Assembly (NCBI RefSeq): GCF_023229695.1
Contig: NZ_JALNYS010000011.1
Coordinates: forward strand, 44,025 to 108,024
Direction: 5' to 3'
Source: Sulfuricurvum sp.
GTDB lineage: Bacteria; Campylobacterota; Campylobacteria; Campylobacterales; Sulfurimonadaceae
DNA length: 64,000 nt
Of the stretch, positions 1-8,329 are shown one piece after another; within the stretch, counting starts at the first letter, position 1; each line of letters begins with the position of its first letter. Both the position numbers and the translations under genes were made by a program. The notes under the pieces are model-generated. The model ran no database searches, was not told the origin of the DNA, and was given only the letters and a program-made list of their open reading frames with translations.

Positions 1-352
1 TGACGGCAACTTTTGAGGTGTCGATGTACGAGAGAGCGGGGTTCATGTGATTGGGGCAGGCGGAGGTGATCTGCATTCCGTCGATATCAATCTTCACCCG
101 ATCATCCGCCATCCCGTGGATTGCCGGAAGGGAAGCAAAGCCGCCGTTTGAATAGAGGCTTACCCCCGGTACGTCTGCGAGAAGGGCTGCCGAATCTCCG
201 GTCATGGTCTTTGCCGTCGGTGTAGCCGCCGGGATAATCCGTGAGACCTCTTGTTGAGAGGTATCTGCTTCAACCGTAATTTTTTGGATGGCTAGCGGTT
301 CAGAAGCGAGAGCGGAAATGGCCGCTAAAGAGAGAAGAGCAACGCTTTTCAT
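1..352 (-). CDS. TonB-dependent receptor, OprC/NosA-like copper type (N-terminal part)
   Basis: The reading frame runs off the left edge, so only about 117 N-terminal residues are visible. It starts at ATG 352 behind an AAGGAATT ribosome binding site. Residues 1-17 form a signal peptide. A TonB plug-like segment follows, with SAALLADVPGVSLY near residues 54-67 and an IHGM.DDRVKIDIDGMQI stretch. The motif CPNHM at residues 99-103 matches the CxxxM half-site described for the copper-binding outer membrane receptors OprC/NosA, so uptake of copper across the outer membrane is the likely role. The barrel is outside the window, so substrate choice is inference. Confidence 0.7.
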   Translation of the reverse strand, partial: MKSVALLSLAAISALASEPLAIQKITVEADTSQQEVSRIIPAATPTAKTMTGDSAALLADVPGVSLYSNGGFASLPAIHGMADDRVKIDIDGMQITSACPNHMNPALSYIDTSKVAV

Positions 353-415
353 ACTTTAATTCCTTAAGTAAATATGAAGAATTATAGATTTAAAGTGTTA
401 CATTAGTGTTAAGAG

Positions 416-423
416 ATTATAAT
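416..423. promoter_or_regulatory. Overlapping divergent -10 boxes
   Basis: TATAAT reads on the plus strand at 418-423 and on the minus strand at 421-416. The minus copy can serve the TonB receptor. The plus copy lies only 7 bases before the ATG of the 31-residue ORF at 431, so transcription would start almost at the ATG and give a leaderless or nearly leaderless mRNA. Confidence 0.4.
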
Positions 424-430
424 AGGGACT

Positions 431-526
431 ATGAAACCAACTATTAAAAAAATAATCTTGACACTTATTCTTCTGGCAGCTTCGGGCTATTTCCTCTACT
501 CCGGCTTTTCGATTCTATTTCATTAG
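431..526 (+). CDS. Small single-span membrane peptide, 31 residues
   Basis: This short ORF encodes a basic N-terminus (MKPTIKK) followed by one hydrophobic helix to the C-terminus. A good -10 box (418-423) precedes it and a GAGTTC...GAACTC hairpin with a T-rich tail follows directly after the stop, so it looks like a complete small transcription unit. No function is recognised. The missing Shine-Dalgarno makes it uncertain, unless it is translated from a leaderless message. Confidence 0.4.
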   Translation: MKPTIKKIILTLILLAASGYFLYSGFSILFH

Positions 527-549
527 AGTTCTTGCAGAACTCTATTTTA
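525..549 (+). terminator. Intrinsic terminator after the small ORF
   Basis: An inverted repeat AGAGTTC/GAACTCT with a four-base loop (525-543) is followed by TATTTT. It lies directly behind the stop codon of the 31-residue ORF. Confidence 0.5.
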
Positions 550-640
550 AACGTGCTTTGAGCAAAGCCCAAAGCACCACGCTGGCCGCTATGGCACTAA
601 AGCTTGCCTCTTCGAGGCAGAAACTTCTTACATTACAAGG
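550..640 (+). repeat. Dispersed intergenic repeat, copy A
   Basis: It contains a GTGCTTTG/CAAAGCAC hairpin (about 553-577), then 23 bases at 584-606 that recur identically at 11192-11214 and nearly identically, inverted, at 24023-24044. It ends in a TTGCCTC/GAGGCAG hairpin (604-620). No convincing gene lies between 550 and 717. The remainder of the gap holds no other feature that I can see. Confidence 0.65.
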
Positions 641-717
641 TTATGCAAGAAGTCTATTAATATTACTCTCCCTAAAGTTACCAGAAACCATGTTGAAGAT
701 TTGCAACAATCGATGGT

Positions 718-2340
718 TTAGCTCAATGGGCCCGGTTTGCCGGTAAAATATCCTTGTGAAAAATCGATACCGATCTCTTTGAGTATTGTGTAGGTTTCTT
801 GTGAACCGACGAATTCAGCGATCGTCTTGGCATGGATCTTATGGGCGAAATCGGTAATGGTCTCAACGACGATACGGTGTCTTGGATTCTCAGCAATCCC
901 CTGTATCAGTGACCCGTCAATTTTAATGTAATCGACGTTGAGCTTGATAATATTTTCAAAATTCGAATATCCCGTTCCAAAATCATCGATGGCGATTTTT
1001 GCTCCCAGTGTTTTGACTTTAGTGATAAACTCCGCCACCTCTTCGTAGTTCTCTATCCCTTCGGATTCGAGAATTTCAAAGACGATCCGGGGTCCCGTGC
1101 CGGTTTTGAGAATCGTGTTTATAATCTCTTTGACGATACGCTGATCACGGATATCGCTGTCAGAGAGGTTGATTGAAAACTCTTCATCTCGTGATGCGAA
1201 TAGGTTGCAGGCTTGATTGACCACTTCGATCGTGATGTGGGGGTAGAGTTTCGTTTTTTTCGCAATGGTTAAAAACAAGGCTGGGGGGACTATCATTCCT
1301 TCATGATCGATCATGCGAACGAGTGTCTCGTATTTGTCGATGGCCCCCGTTTTGAAATTAACGATAGGTTGATAATGGCAAACAATCTGCCGGTTTGCCA
1401 ATGCCTGTCGTATCGCGGCGCTCATCCTCATATTCGCGCAGTATATTTCTTCCACATTTTCGTGTTCTGCGTAGAGGGCAATCGTTTTTTTACTTTTTTT
1501 TGCATGGTTGAGGGCGATATCGGCTCGTGTCAGTAATTTGTTGTTTCCGATAGCCGCACCGACTGTCATTTGTATCGTGATCATCTCTTCATCGACCAAA
1601 AAAACTTTTTCTTCGAGTAACGACATGAGAGCGATGATCCGGTTGCGTAAATCGTTCCATGTGATATTGTTGTGGAACAAGACGGCGAATTCATCTCCGC
1701 CGATTCGATAGGGGAAAAAGTTCATTCTTTCAAACCATTGCCCGATTTGCTTTAAGACAATGTCACCGGTTTCAATTCCGAAAAAATCATTGATCTCTTT
1801 AAAATCATCGACGTTAAAAATGATGCATGCAGTCGGATTTCTTTTTTGCATGTCGGAGACGATTTTTTGCCGGTTAGGCAAGCCGGTCAATTGATCGTAG
1901 AAAGCGAGTTTTAGCGATTTTTTTTGACTGGTGCGCAAAGCGCTTAGATCGGTAAAAACGGTAAGATAGTTTTGAATTTTGTGTTTTTCGTTTGTAATCG
2001 TGCTAATGCGGACCCATGCCGAAAAAATCTCACCGTTTTTTCGCGTATTCCATATTTCACCGCTCCACTGTTTTTTGCGTAGTAGCGTTTCCCATATCTC
2101 AAGATTAAGATGGCTTTCCTGGGTGATAGAGGAGAGCATATGGGGATTCTTACCCAGTATTTCATCCTCCGTATAGCCGAAGGTCTGCAAAAATGCATGG
2201 TTTGCTTTGATGATTCGATTTTGGCGGTCAGTAACGATTATACTGTCGGATGTATGTTCCATTGCCATGGTTAAAATTTTAAGCTCGTACCAATTCTCAT
2301 CGAGTTTAATTTTATACCGTGATTTGAGATTTATGTTCAC
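718..2340 (-). CDS. PAS-GGDEF-EAL c-di-GMP signalling protein
   Basis: This 540-residue cytosolic protein has a PAS sensor domain (about 25-135), a GGDEF diguanylate cyclase domain (about 145-300) and an EAL phosphodiesterase domain (about 305-535). The DQLTGLPNR motif is at 149-157 and the GGDEF signature is intact at 214-218. No RxxD inhibitory site sits at the usual place just upstream. In the EAL domain the signature reads ETL (338-340), but the other catalytic motifs (INLS, FEILE, IDDFGTG, IKIDGS) look preserved, so phosphodiesterase activity is plausible. No transmembrane segment is visible. The balance of synthesis and hydrolysis cannot be told from sequence. Confidence 0.93.
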   Translation of the reverse strand: MNINLKSRYKIKLDENWYELKILTMAMEHTSDSIIVTDRQNRIIKANHAFLQTFGYTEDEILGKNPHMLSSITQESHLNLEIWETLLRKKQWSGEIWNTRKNGEIFSAWVRISTITNEKHKIQNYLTVFTDLSALRTSQKKSLKLAFYDQLTGLPNRQKIVSDMQKRNPTACIIFNVDDFKEINDFFGIETGDIVLKQIGQWFERMNFFPYRIGGDEFAVLFHNNITWNDLRNRIIALMSLLEEKVFLVDEEMITIQMTVGAAIGNNKLLTRADIALNHAKKSKKTIALYAEHENVEEIYCANMRMSAAIRQALANRQIVCHYQPIVNFKTGAIDKYETLVRMIDHEGMIVPPALFLTIAKKTKLYPHITIEVVNQACNLFASRDEEFSINLSDSDIRDQRIVKEIINTILKTGTGPRIVFEILESEGIENYEEVAEFITKVKTLGAKIAIDDFGTGYSNFENIIKLNVDYIKIDGSLIQGIAENPRHRIVVETITDFAHKIHAKTIAEFVGSQETYTILKEIGIDFSQGYFTGKPGPLS

Positions 2341-2542
2341 TCTTTGGTCCTCATCAATCGGACGGTACGATAGGTTACATATGCGTCGAAAAGGTCAAGG
2401 TAGATAATCATGATAATAGCTTTATAAGAATACATTCAAAGATATTTACGTTAGAATCATTTTAATTATTATAGCTTCTAATACTATTTTTTTTTGTTTT
2501 GCACGGGATTGATTCTCGATAAAGGCCTTCCATAGGAGAAGT

Positions 2543-2593
2543 ATGACACAAAAAAGTCGAAATATTATCACAAACTTTAAAGGGAATGCATGA
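2543..2593 (+). CDS. Possible 16-residue upstream ORF coupled to the HDOD gene
   Basis: ATG 2543 follows a strong AGGAGAA at 2534-2540. The frame closes with TGA that overlaps the HDOD start in an ATGA arrangement. The peptide resembles nothing known. The good ribosome binding site and exact overlap suggest a translational-coupling leader, although chance cannot be excluded. Confidence 0.3.
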   Translation: MTQKSRNIITNFKGNA

Positions 2594-3378
2594 AAGAATC
2601 TTTGCTTTATACGATCGAATCATTTCCGCCGTTGCCGGAATCGATCCATCAAATTAATGAATTGTGTCGTGTAGAAGAGGTCGATCTGCGAGCATTTACC
2701 CGTATTATTGAATCTGATCCGTTGCTGTATACGGACATTCTTCGGTTTTCAAATGTTCCGTCCCACGGTTTTCGTTATCCTATCACGTCGATCTCCCAGG
2801 CAATTGCACTTTTCGGTATTTCCACAATTCGTGGAATGGCTCTATCCGCAGCCTTGAGAGCACATCCGTTCAGGGATATTTCCCCCTATGGAATTTCAAT
2901 CTCGGAGTGGTTCAAAGTGATGGAGAAGCAGCAACGATTTACGGATCTTTGGCTTGGCAAAAAACACCGATCAATTCTTCAATCGGCGGGCGGACTCACT
3001 TTTATTCTCGAAATTGGGCGACTGGTTGCTTCGTATGCATTGATGTTGGAAAACCGGTCGCATACGTTCGTTGAAAACGGACCGGATGGATTATTTCTTG
3101 AAGAAGCCGCTCTTCTTGGAAAATCGGGGGACGGATTGGCCGCACAGCTGTTTTTACATTGGAATTTTGATCCGCTATTTGTTAATGCACTGGAATATTC
3201 GCTCATGCCGGAGGAGGGGATTGAACCCAAAAGCTGTGCTGCACTCAAATGTGCCCGAACACTGTTCACACTGAGGGGAATTCACCCTTTTGAAACGATT
3301 GAACCGCTTCTTGGAAAATTTTATTTTGAACCCGATGATGCAAAAACTGCATACGAAATTGTTATGACGCAGCCTTAG
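2590..3378 (+). CDS. HDOD domain signalling protein
   Basis: This 262-residue protein has an HDOD domain over roughly residues 5-200. The typical opening FPPLPESIHQINEL is followed by helices with DPLL..DILRFSN and SISQAIALFGISTIRGMAL. HDOD proteins lack the full catalytic HD site and usually act as regulators in motility or stress signalling. Translation starts at ATG 2590 after AAAGGGA. The gene lies back to back with the PAS-GGDEF-EAL gene and converges on the agmatine deiminase gene. A specific partner cannot be named. Confidence 0.85.
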   Translation: MKESLLYTIESFPPLPESIHQINELCRVEEVDLRAFTRIIESDPLLYTDILRFSNVPSHGFRYPITSISQAIALFGISTIRGMALSAALRAHPFRDISPYGISISEWFKVMEKQQRFTDLWLGKKHRSILQSAGGLTFILEIGRLVASYALMLENRSHTFVENGPDGLFLEEAALLGKSGDGLAAQLFLHWNFDPLFVNALEYSLMPEEGIEPKSCAALKCARTLFTLRGIHPFETIEPLLGKFYFEPDDAKTAYEIVMTQP

Positions 3379-3393
3379 AAAAAGTTTTCCCGC

Positions 3394-4407
3394 TTAGTCA
3401 AGGCGTAGAGAGACTTCTTCGGGAAATTGCATCGTGACGCAATGGAGCGATCCGTGCTGGCGGATTAGAACGGAGCAGTCGATGGGGATAATATCGCGTC
3501 CCCGGAACGCTTTTTCGCAGATTGCAATTGCTTTTTCATCATTCGGTTCATTATAAACGGGGAGCAATACGGCATCGTTGATGATCAGGAAATTGGCATA
3601 GGTTGCCGGAAGACGCTCATCATCATAAAAATGGGGCTGACACATCGGCAGGGAAATCAGCTTAAACGGTTCGCCCTCACTGTCGCGAAGGGAATGCAAC
3701 TCCTCTTCCATCTTTTTCAGTGCATCGTAGTGCTCATCGTTTTCATCATCGCATTTGACGTACATGATGGTATCGGTATCGATAAAACGGGCGAGGGTAT
3801 CGATATGGCTGTCGGTATCGTCACCTGCAAGATAGCCGTGATGGAGCCACAATATCTGTTCTATTCCGAACTCTTTTTTTAACATTGTTTCGGTTTGGGC
3901 TTTGGAGAGATGGGCGTTGCGGTTTGGGTTCAGGAGGCACTCCGCCGTTGTCAGAAGCGATCCTGCGCCGTTACTTTCGATACCTCCCCCTTCAAGTATG
4001 ACATCGACGGTTTTCATCGGAGCACCGTATACGTCACAGAGTGAACGGCTCATTCCGTTATCTCGTGATGCGTCAAATTTTCCGCCCCATCCGGTAAACG
4101 TAAAATCAAGGAGCAATGCTTCATCTTCTTCTTCGTCGATGACACTTAGAACGCTGCAATCACGCGCCCAGGTATCGTCGGTCTGATACGTAACAAAGAG
4201 GAGATTGTCCTGAGAAGAAAAATAGCTTTTGACGGTATCCACATTATCACAGATGATGAGGCAAGGCTGATAGCGTGCAACGGCAGAAGCGATATTGACG
4301 AAACATTGACGAGCCTCTTCGAGATAAGGAGCCCAGTCGCTCTGAGGATGAGGGAAAATAAGTTGAACAAAACTTTGGGGTTCGAATTCGGCGGGGAAAT
4401 AGCGCAT
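3394..4407 (-). CDS. aguA: Agmatine deiminase family protein (porphyromonas-type PAD)
   Basis: This 337-residue enzyme of the guanidino-group modifying family converts agmatine to N-carbamoylputrescine and ammonia. Visible motifs are TDDTWARD (76-83), the EGGGIESNG loop (139-147), a DDTDSHID segment with the catalytic His, and the C-terminal HC pair (322-323), whose Cys is the nucleophile. Its length is slightly below the usual 350-370. The gene stands alone, divergent from alr and convergent with the HDOD gene. Peptidylarginine deiminase activity is the main alternative in this family. Confidence 0.88.
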   Translation of the reverse strand: MRYFPAEFEPQSFVQLIFPHPQSDWAPYLEEARQCFVNIASAVARYQPCLIICDNVDTVKSYFSSQDNLLFVTYQTDDTWARDCSVLSVIDEEEDEALLLDFTFTGWGGKFDASRDNGMSRSLCDVYGAPMKTVDVILEGGGIESNGAGSLLTTAECLLNPNRNAHLSKAQTETMLKKEFGIEQILWLHHGYLAGDDTDSHIDTLARFIDTDTIMYVKCDDENDEHYDALKKMEEELHSLRDSEGEPFKLISLPMCQPHFYDDERLPATYANFLIINDAVLLPVYNEPNDEKAIAICEKAFRGRDIIPIDCSVLIRQHGSLHCVTMQFPEEVSLRLD

Positions 4408-4422
4408 TAATTAACCTTGCAA

Positions 4423-4428
4423 TATAAT
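4423..4428 (+). promoter_or_regulatory. -10 box for alr, near-leaderless start
   Basis: TATAAT at 4423-4428 lies 6 bases upstream of ATG 4435. It sits inside the longer frame that could begin at TTG 4417, which argues for the ATG at 4435 as the true start and for a leaderless message. Confidence 0.4.
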
Positions 4429-4434
4429 ATCTTT

Positions 4435-5448
4435 ATGGGAACAATTAAACTTAGCCGTCAGGCACTCATTCATAATCTTGACATTATCGCACACCAAATC
4501 GGTGGAAAAGATAAAATTGCCGTTGTATTAAAAGATAATGCGTACGGGCATGGAGCCGAAATAATCGCTCAGGCTGTAAAAGAATACGGTGTGAAAAATG
4601 CCGTAGTTCGGTTGGAACATGAAGCGGTAGAGATTGCCGATTTTTTTGATCAGATACTGATTTTGGCTGATACCCCTACGCAAACAGATGAGAAATTTAC
4701 CTATGCGATTAACTCGCTTGAATCGATTCGAAAATTTCCCCACGGCACACGGGTGGAGCTTAAAATCGATACGGGGATGCATCGAAACGGAATCGATCCA
4801 TCGATGCTTGCACCAGCTTTTGCACAGATAGCTGCACAAGGGCTGATCTGCAGCGGGGTATTTACCCATTACCGCAGTGCCGACACCTTAAGCAGTGAAT
4901 GGTATTGGCAGCGTAGAGCCTTTGATACGTTAAAAGTGCAGGCATTAGAATTTTCTAAAAAGTACGGCTGGACTCTCCGTTTTCACGCATCGAATTCCGC
5001 CGGTACGTTTCGCTCAGACTGTAGCGATGATTTGGTACGTGTCGGTATCGCTTTGTACGGATGTTTGGAGATGGAAGCGACATTGCCGCAGCCTGGGTTA
5101 AAACCCGTTTTATCACTCTGGGGAGATAAAATCGCCACCAGAATCCTGAAAAAAGGGGAGCGAGTCGGGTATAACGGGATTTATGAAGCGATGGAAGATG
5201 AGGTAATCTCGACGTATGATCTGGGCTATTCAAATGGACTGGACCGCTTGGCATCGAACCGTTATGTGACTCCCGAGGGGATCGCATTGCGGGGGCGTAT
5301 ATCGATGGATAATAGCGTGTTCACAAGCGATGCCGACGAATTGCTGATTTTTGATAACGCCAACCATTATGCCCGTGCCGTCGGGACGATCGGGTACGAA
5401 ATTTTGGCATGCCTCGATAAAGATTTAAAGCGAGAGTGGATAAAGTAA
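4435..5448 (+). CDS. alr: Alanine racemase
   Basis: This PLP enzyme interconverts L- and D-alanine for peptidoglycan. Counted from ATG 4435 it has 337 residues, close to the small end for the family. The PLP lysine is K33 in VLKDNAYGHG. The barrel is followed by a C-terminal beta domain with GYNGIY, the YDLGYSNG segment that should hold the catalytic Tyr, and GRISMDNS. TTG 4417 is also in frame but lies over the -10 box. The neighbouring gene aguA is divergent and the next gene is convergent, so alr is monocistronic. Confidence 0.93.
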   Translation: MGTIKLSRQALIHNLDIIAHQIGGKDKIAVVLKDNAYGHGAEIIAQAVKEYGVKNAVVRLEHEAVEIADFFDQILILADTPTQTDEKFTYAINSLESIRKFPHGTRVELKIDTGMHRNGIDPSMLAPAFAQIAAQGLICSGVFTHYRSADTLSSEWYWQRRAFDTLKVQALEFSKKYGWTLRFHASNSAGTFRSDCSDDLVRVGIALYGCLEMEATLPQPGLKPVLSLWGDKIATRILKKGERVGYNGIYEAMEDEVISTYDLGYSNGLDRLASNRYVTPEGIALRGRISMDNSVFTSDADELLIFDNANHYARAVGTIGYEILACLDKDLKREWIK

Positions 5449-5454
5449 AAAGTT

Positions 5455-5847
5455 TTATGAGGTTATTTTGATAATAGCATTGGTAAAAATAGCACCGTCA
5501 AGCCGCATATCAATTAATGATTCCAGATCATCCATCTCTTTTACATACCCCAGTATTTTTGCGTCAAAAAGATAATGATCCGCCACTTTTTGAATTTCAT
5601 TCCCGTATTTAGGATTGATAATGAGATAGCTTGCACGCAGATTTTCCCCGATGACCGCATCGGTAATCGAATTGACATGCAGGGCAAAACGGACACCGTG
5701 CTGACGGAGATGCTCTATCAGATCTAAATTTTCAGAACTAAAGAAAAGGGTGAGGACCGAATTGGGCGGAGTGCGTCGAATCGCTTCGAGTGACTCGATA
5801 TGGTAAAACGTCTCTGATGGGAGATAGGGGTGACCGAACAATAGCAT
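5455..5847 (-). CDS. Conserved hypothetical protein, 130 residues
   Basis: This soluble protein of alternating strands and helices contains no signal peptide and no cofactor motif. Segments such as ALHVNSITDAVIGENL and DGAIFTNAIIKI recall a part of a TIM-barrel fold, but the protein is far too short for a whole barrel. Its start abuts the small zinc-ribbon gene (5848), and rsmG and ribA lie further upstream on the same strand, so it is probably the last gene of that operon. No function is recognised. Confidence 0.7.
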   Translation of the reverse strand: MLLFGHPYLPSETFYHIESLEAIRRTPPNSVLTLFFSSENLDLIEHLRQHGVRFALHVNSITDAVIGENLRASYLIINPKYGNEIQKVADHYLFDAKILGYVKEMDDLESLIDMRLDGAIFTNAIIKITS

Positions 5848-6051
5848 TTAAACCTCCATACATTCGCGTGAGCAGTAATATTTTCCGTCCCGCATCAACG
5901 TTTCTTTGACTTGAACGTACGTCCCGCATTGGGCACAGGGGATCATTGCCTCTTCCTGAGAGGTGTCATTGGAAGGGGGAAGAGATTTTTTTTTGAAAAA
6001 AAAGAAATAGACGGCGCTTACAACCCCTATAAACAGCAATAGTTTTAACAT
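5848..6051 (-). CDS. PP0621-type membrane-anchored zinc-ribbon protein
   Basis: The 67-residue protein has an N-terminal transmembrane helix (about 3-19), a basic KKK patch, and a small zinc ribbon with CAQC near 39-42 and CSREC near 60-64. This layout matches the short PP0621-like family of unknown role. Its ATG overlaps the end of rsmG by 7 bases, which implies translational coupling. Confidence 0.75.
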   Translation of the reverse strand: MLKLLLFIGVVSAVYFFFFKKKSLPPSNDTSQEEAMIPCAQCGTYVQVKETLMRDGKYYCSRECMEV

Positions 6052-6632
6052 GATGAGGGCTCAATGAGGAGATAGTGACGGTTTTGGGTTTGAAAAATTT
6101 TGTAATTCAAGGTTTCGTCCACTTCGTCATACACTTTTTCCCCTTTGTAAAAGAGTAAAAGGGTATGTTCGCCGCGAAACGGTTTGGAAAGTTTTAAGAG
6201 CATCTGCGTATCGGTGACGGCGCGGGACGTAATGAAATCGTAGGGTTTTGGTTCCAGTTGTTCGACCCGTACCGCTTTGACATCTACATTGCTTAACCCC
6301 AAATCGGCTTTGACAAACTGCAGGAAGCTGGCCCGTTTGGCAAGCGGCTCAACTAGAGTGAAATGGGTTTGCGGCATCCCCATGGCCAGAATCATCCCGG
6401 GAAATCCGGCACCCGTACCGATGTCCATCGCCGTTTTAATCGGAGGGAGAAAGGTGATCGGGGTGATGGCATCGGCAATAAAATCATCAATTTGATCGGT
6501 TGATTTTGCTCCGGTGAGATTATGGATTTTGTTCCATTTGGCCAATAAAACTTTATACTGTTCAACGTATTCAAAAAAACGTTCGTCGACCGATACGTTT
6601 GCTTCAAGGAGGAGACGGCGTAAACGGCTCAT
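6045..6632 (-). CDS. rsmG: 16S rRNA (guanine-527-N7) methyltransferase RsmG
   Basis: This SAM-dependent enzyme methylates G527 of 16S rRNA. It has 195 residues with the SAM-binding glycine loop DIGTGAGFPG at 70-79, LVEPLAKRASFL following, and the SRAVTD motif typical of GidB/RsmG. Its start overlaps the stop of ribA by 4 bases. I recall ribA next to gidB in Campylobacter as well. Confidence 0.95.
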   Translation of the reverse strand: MSRLRRLLLEANVSVDERFFEYVEQYKVLLAKWNKIHNLTGAKSTDQIDDFIADAITPITFLPPIKTAMDIGTGAGFPGMILAMGMPQTHFTLVEPLAKRASFLQFVKADLGLSNVDVKAVRVEQLEPKPYDFITSRAVTDTQMLLKLSKPFRGEHTLLLFYKGEKVYDEVDETLNYKIFQTQNRHYLLIEPSSC

Positions 6633-7228
6633 ATAATATGCCCCATTTGTTCTTTTTTAACCCGGAGATACCCTTCATTGTAGGGATTCGGATCGATAAT
6701 GACCGGAATGCGCTCGGTAATTTCGACGTTCAACTCTTCTACAATCGATACTTTGGCCGGATTATTGGTCAAAAGGCGTATTTTTTTGAGTCCGAAATCT
6801 TTAAATATTTCCCGAACGATATCGTAGGTGCGCTGATCAGGGGCAAATCCGAGTTCAATATTGGCCTCGATCGTGTTGCGCCCTTGGTCTTGGAGTGCGT
6901 AGGCATTGATTTTATTGAGCAAGCCGATATTACGCCCCTCCTGACGATGATAAATGACCAATCCCCCCTGCTCGGCAATCAGTTTAAGGGCTTTGTGGAG
7001 CTGATTATTGCAATCGCATTTGATGCTCCCCAGTGTATCGCCGGTAAGGCACTCGGAGTGGATCCGTACCAACGGAGCCTCCTGGCGGTCAAAATTTTCG
7101 GTAAAAATTGCGAGGTGCTCTTGAATCCCCTCTTTGTAGACACGGATTTTAAAATGACCGTATTTACTCGGGAGATTGGCAATGGCAGATTTTTCAAAAG
7201 TGGGTGTTGTCGTTTTCATTGGTGCCAT
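6629..7228 (-). CDS. ribA: GTP cyclohydrolase II
   Basis: The enzyme opens GTP to the first riboflavin precursor. The 199-residue single-domain form carries the zinc ligands C60, C71 and C73 (CX10CXC), the HRQEGRNIGLLNK active-site motif and LLTNNPAK near the C-terminus. No RibB domain is fused. A second ATG three codons downstream (7219) is possible. The gene heads the ribA-rsmG-zinc ribbon-hypothetical operon and is divergent from hemB. Confidence 0.95.
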   Translation of the reverse strand: MAPMKTTTPTFEKSAIANLPSKYGHFKIRVYKEGIQEHLAIFTENFDRQEAPLVRIHSECLTGDTLGSIKCDCNNQLHKALKLIAEQGGLVIYHRQEGRNIGLLNKINAYALQDQGRNTIEANIELGFAPDQRTYDIVREIFKDFGLKKIRLLTNNPAKVSIVEELNVEITERIPVIIDPNPYNEGYLRVKKEQMGHII

Positions 7229-7363
7229 TATAATGGTTGTTTCTAAAAAGATGGTTTATTAAAGCAACCCTTGATACAATCTTTGTCTGATTTTGAATAA
7301 GAGGCCATCGGAACACGTCCCGATTGGCTATGTTAACATTTAAATTATAATTGGAGCTATATT

Positions 7364-8329
7364 ATGGAGCGTTTTCGCCGCACTCGACTCAATCCTCATC
7401 TGCGTTCACTGGTTCGTGAAACGCATGTAAGTGTGAATGATTTTATTTATCCGTTGTTCGTGAGACCGGGAGAGGGGATCAAAACGGAAGTCTCTTCGAT
7501 GCCGGGTGTGTATCAGATGAGTCTGGATGAAATATTAAAAGAGTGTGAACTGTTGCAGTCGCTTGGAATTTACTCCATTATCCTCTTTGGTATCCCGGAG
7601 GTGAAAGATTCGATCGGGTCTGATGCTTTATGCGATCACGGAATTATCGCCACCGCGATTCGGGCCATTAAACGGGCCTATCCGAAAATGTTTGTCGTGA
7701 CCGATTTGTGTTTTTGCGAGTATACCGACCACGGTCATTGCGGTATTTTGGATCACGTTCATGAGACGGTGGATAACGACTTAACCCTTGATATTTCAGG
7801 ACAGCAGGCATTGGTTCATGCCCGTGCGGGTGCCGATATGATCGCTCCGTCGGGAATGATGGACGGAATTATTACGACACTGCGCGATGCGCTTGACGGC
7901 GGCGGATACGTGAATCTTCCCATTATGAGCTATTCCACCAAATTTGCAAGCGGTTATTACGGACCGTTCCGGGATGTGGCCGAATCGGTTCCGAGTTTCG
8001 GAGACCGTTCGACGTATCAGATGGACCCGGCAAACCGTCGTGAAGCGATTCGGGAAAGTCTTGCCGATGAAGCACAGGGGGCGGATATTCTGATGGTCAA
8101 GCCGGCATTGGCCTATCTGGACATTATCCGGGATATCCGGGAGGCTTCGCAATTACCGCTTGCCGTGTACAACGTCAGCGGAGAATACGCAATGCTTAAA
8201 TATGCCGGGAATGCGGGACTGATCGATTATAACCGTGTGATGATGGAGACGATGATTGGATTCAAGCGGGCAGGTGCCGATATTATTATCAGTTACCATG
8301 CTAAAGAAGCAGCATTACTTTTAAACTGA
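7364..8329 (+). CDS. hemB: Porphobilinogen synthase (delta-aminolevulinic acid dehydratase)
   Basis: It condenses two 5-aminolevulinate molecules to porphobilinogen in haem synthesis. The 321-residue protein carries a zinc-type cysteine triad (C116, C118, C126 in DLCFCEYTDHGHC) and Schiff-base lysines K193 (STKFASGYYGPFR) and K246 (MVKPALAYLD). GGAG at 7353 precedes the ATG, and a TATAAT lies at 7346-7351. Directly behind the stop codon begins a structured repeat that also follows hemJ at 20.8 kb. Confidence 0.97.
   Translation: MERFRRTRLNPHLRSLVRETHVSVNDFIYPLFVRPGEGIKTEVSSMPGVYQMSLDEILKECELLQSLGIYSIILFGIPEVKDSIGSDALCDHGIIATAIRAIKRAYPKMFVVTDLCFCEYTDHGHCGILDHVHETVDNDLTLDISGQQALVHARAGADMIAPSGMMDGIITTLRDALDGGGYVNLPIMSYSTKFASGYYGPFRDVAESVPSFGDRSTYQMDPANRREAIRESLADEAQGADILMVKPALAYLDIIRDIREASQLPLAVYNVSGEYAMLKYAGNAGLIDYNRVMMETMIGFKRAGADIIISYHAKEAALLLN

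Noticed and set aside
558..746. ORF of 62 residues on the plus strand
   Set aside because: It lies over the hairpin repeat and the 3' end of the GGDEF-EAL gene, has no ribosome binding site and an unnatural composition.
6599..7246. 215-residue frame antisense to ribA
   Set aside because: It runs opposite a clear GTP cyclohydrolase II gene and shows only composition-driven openness.
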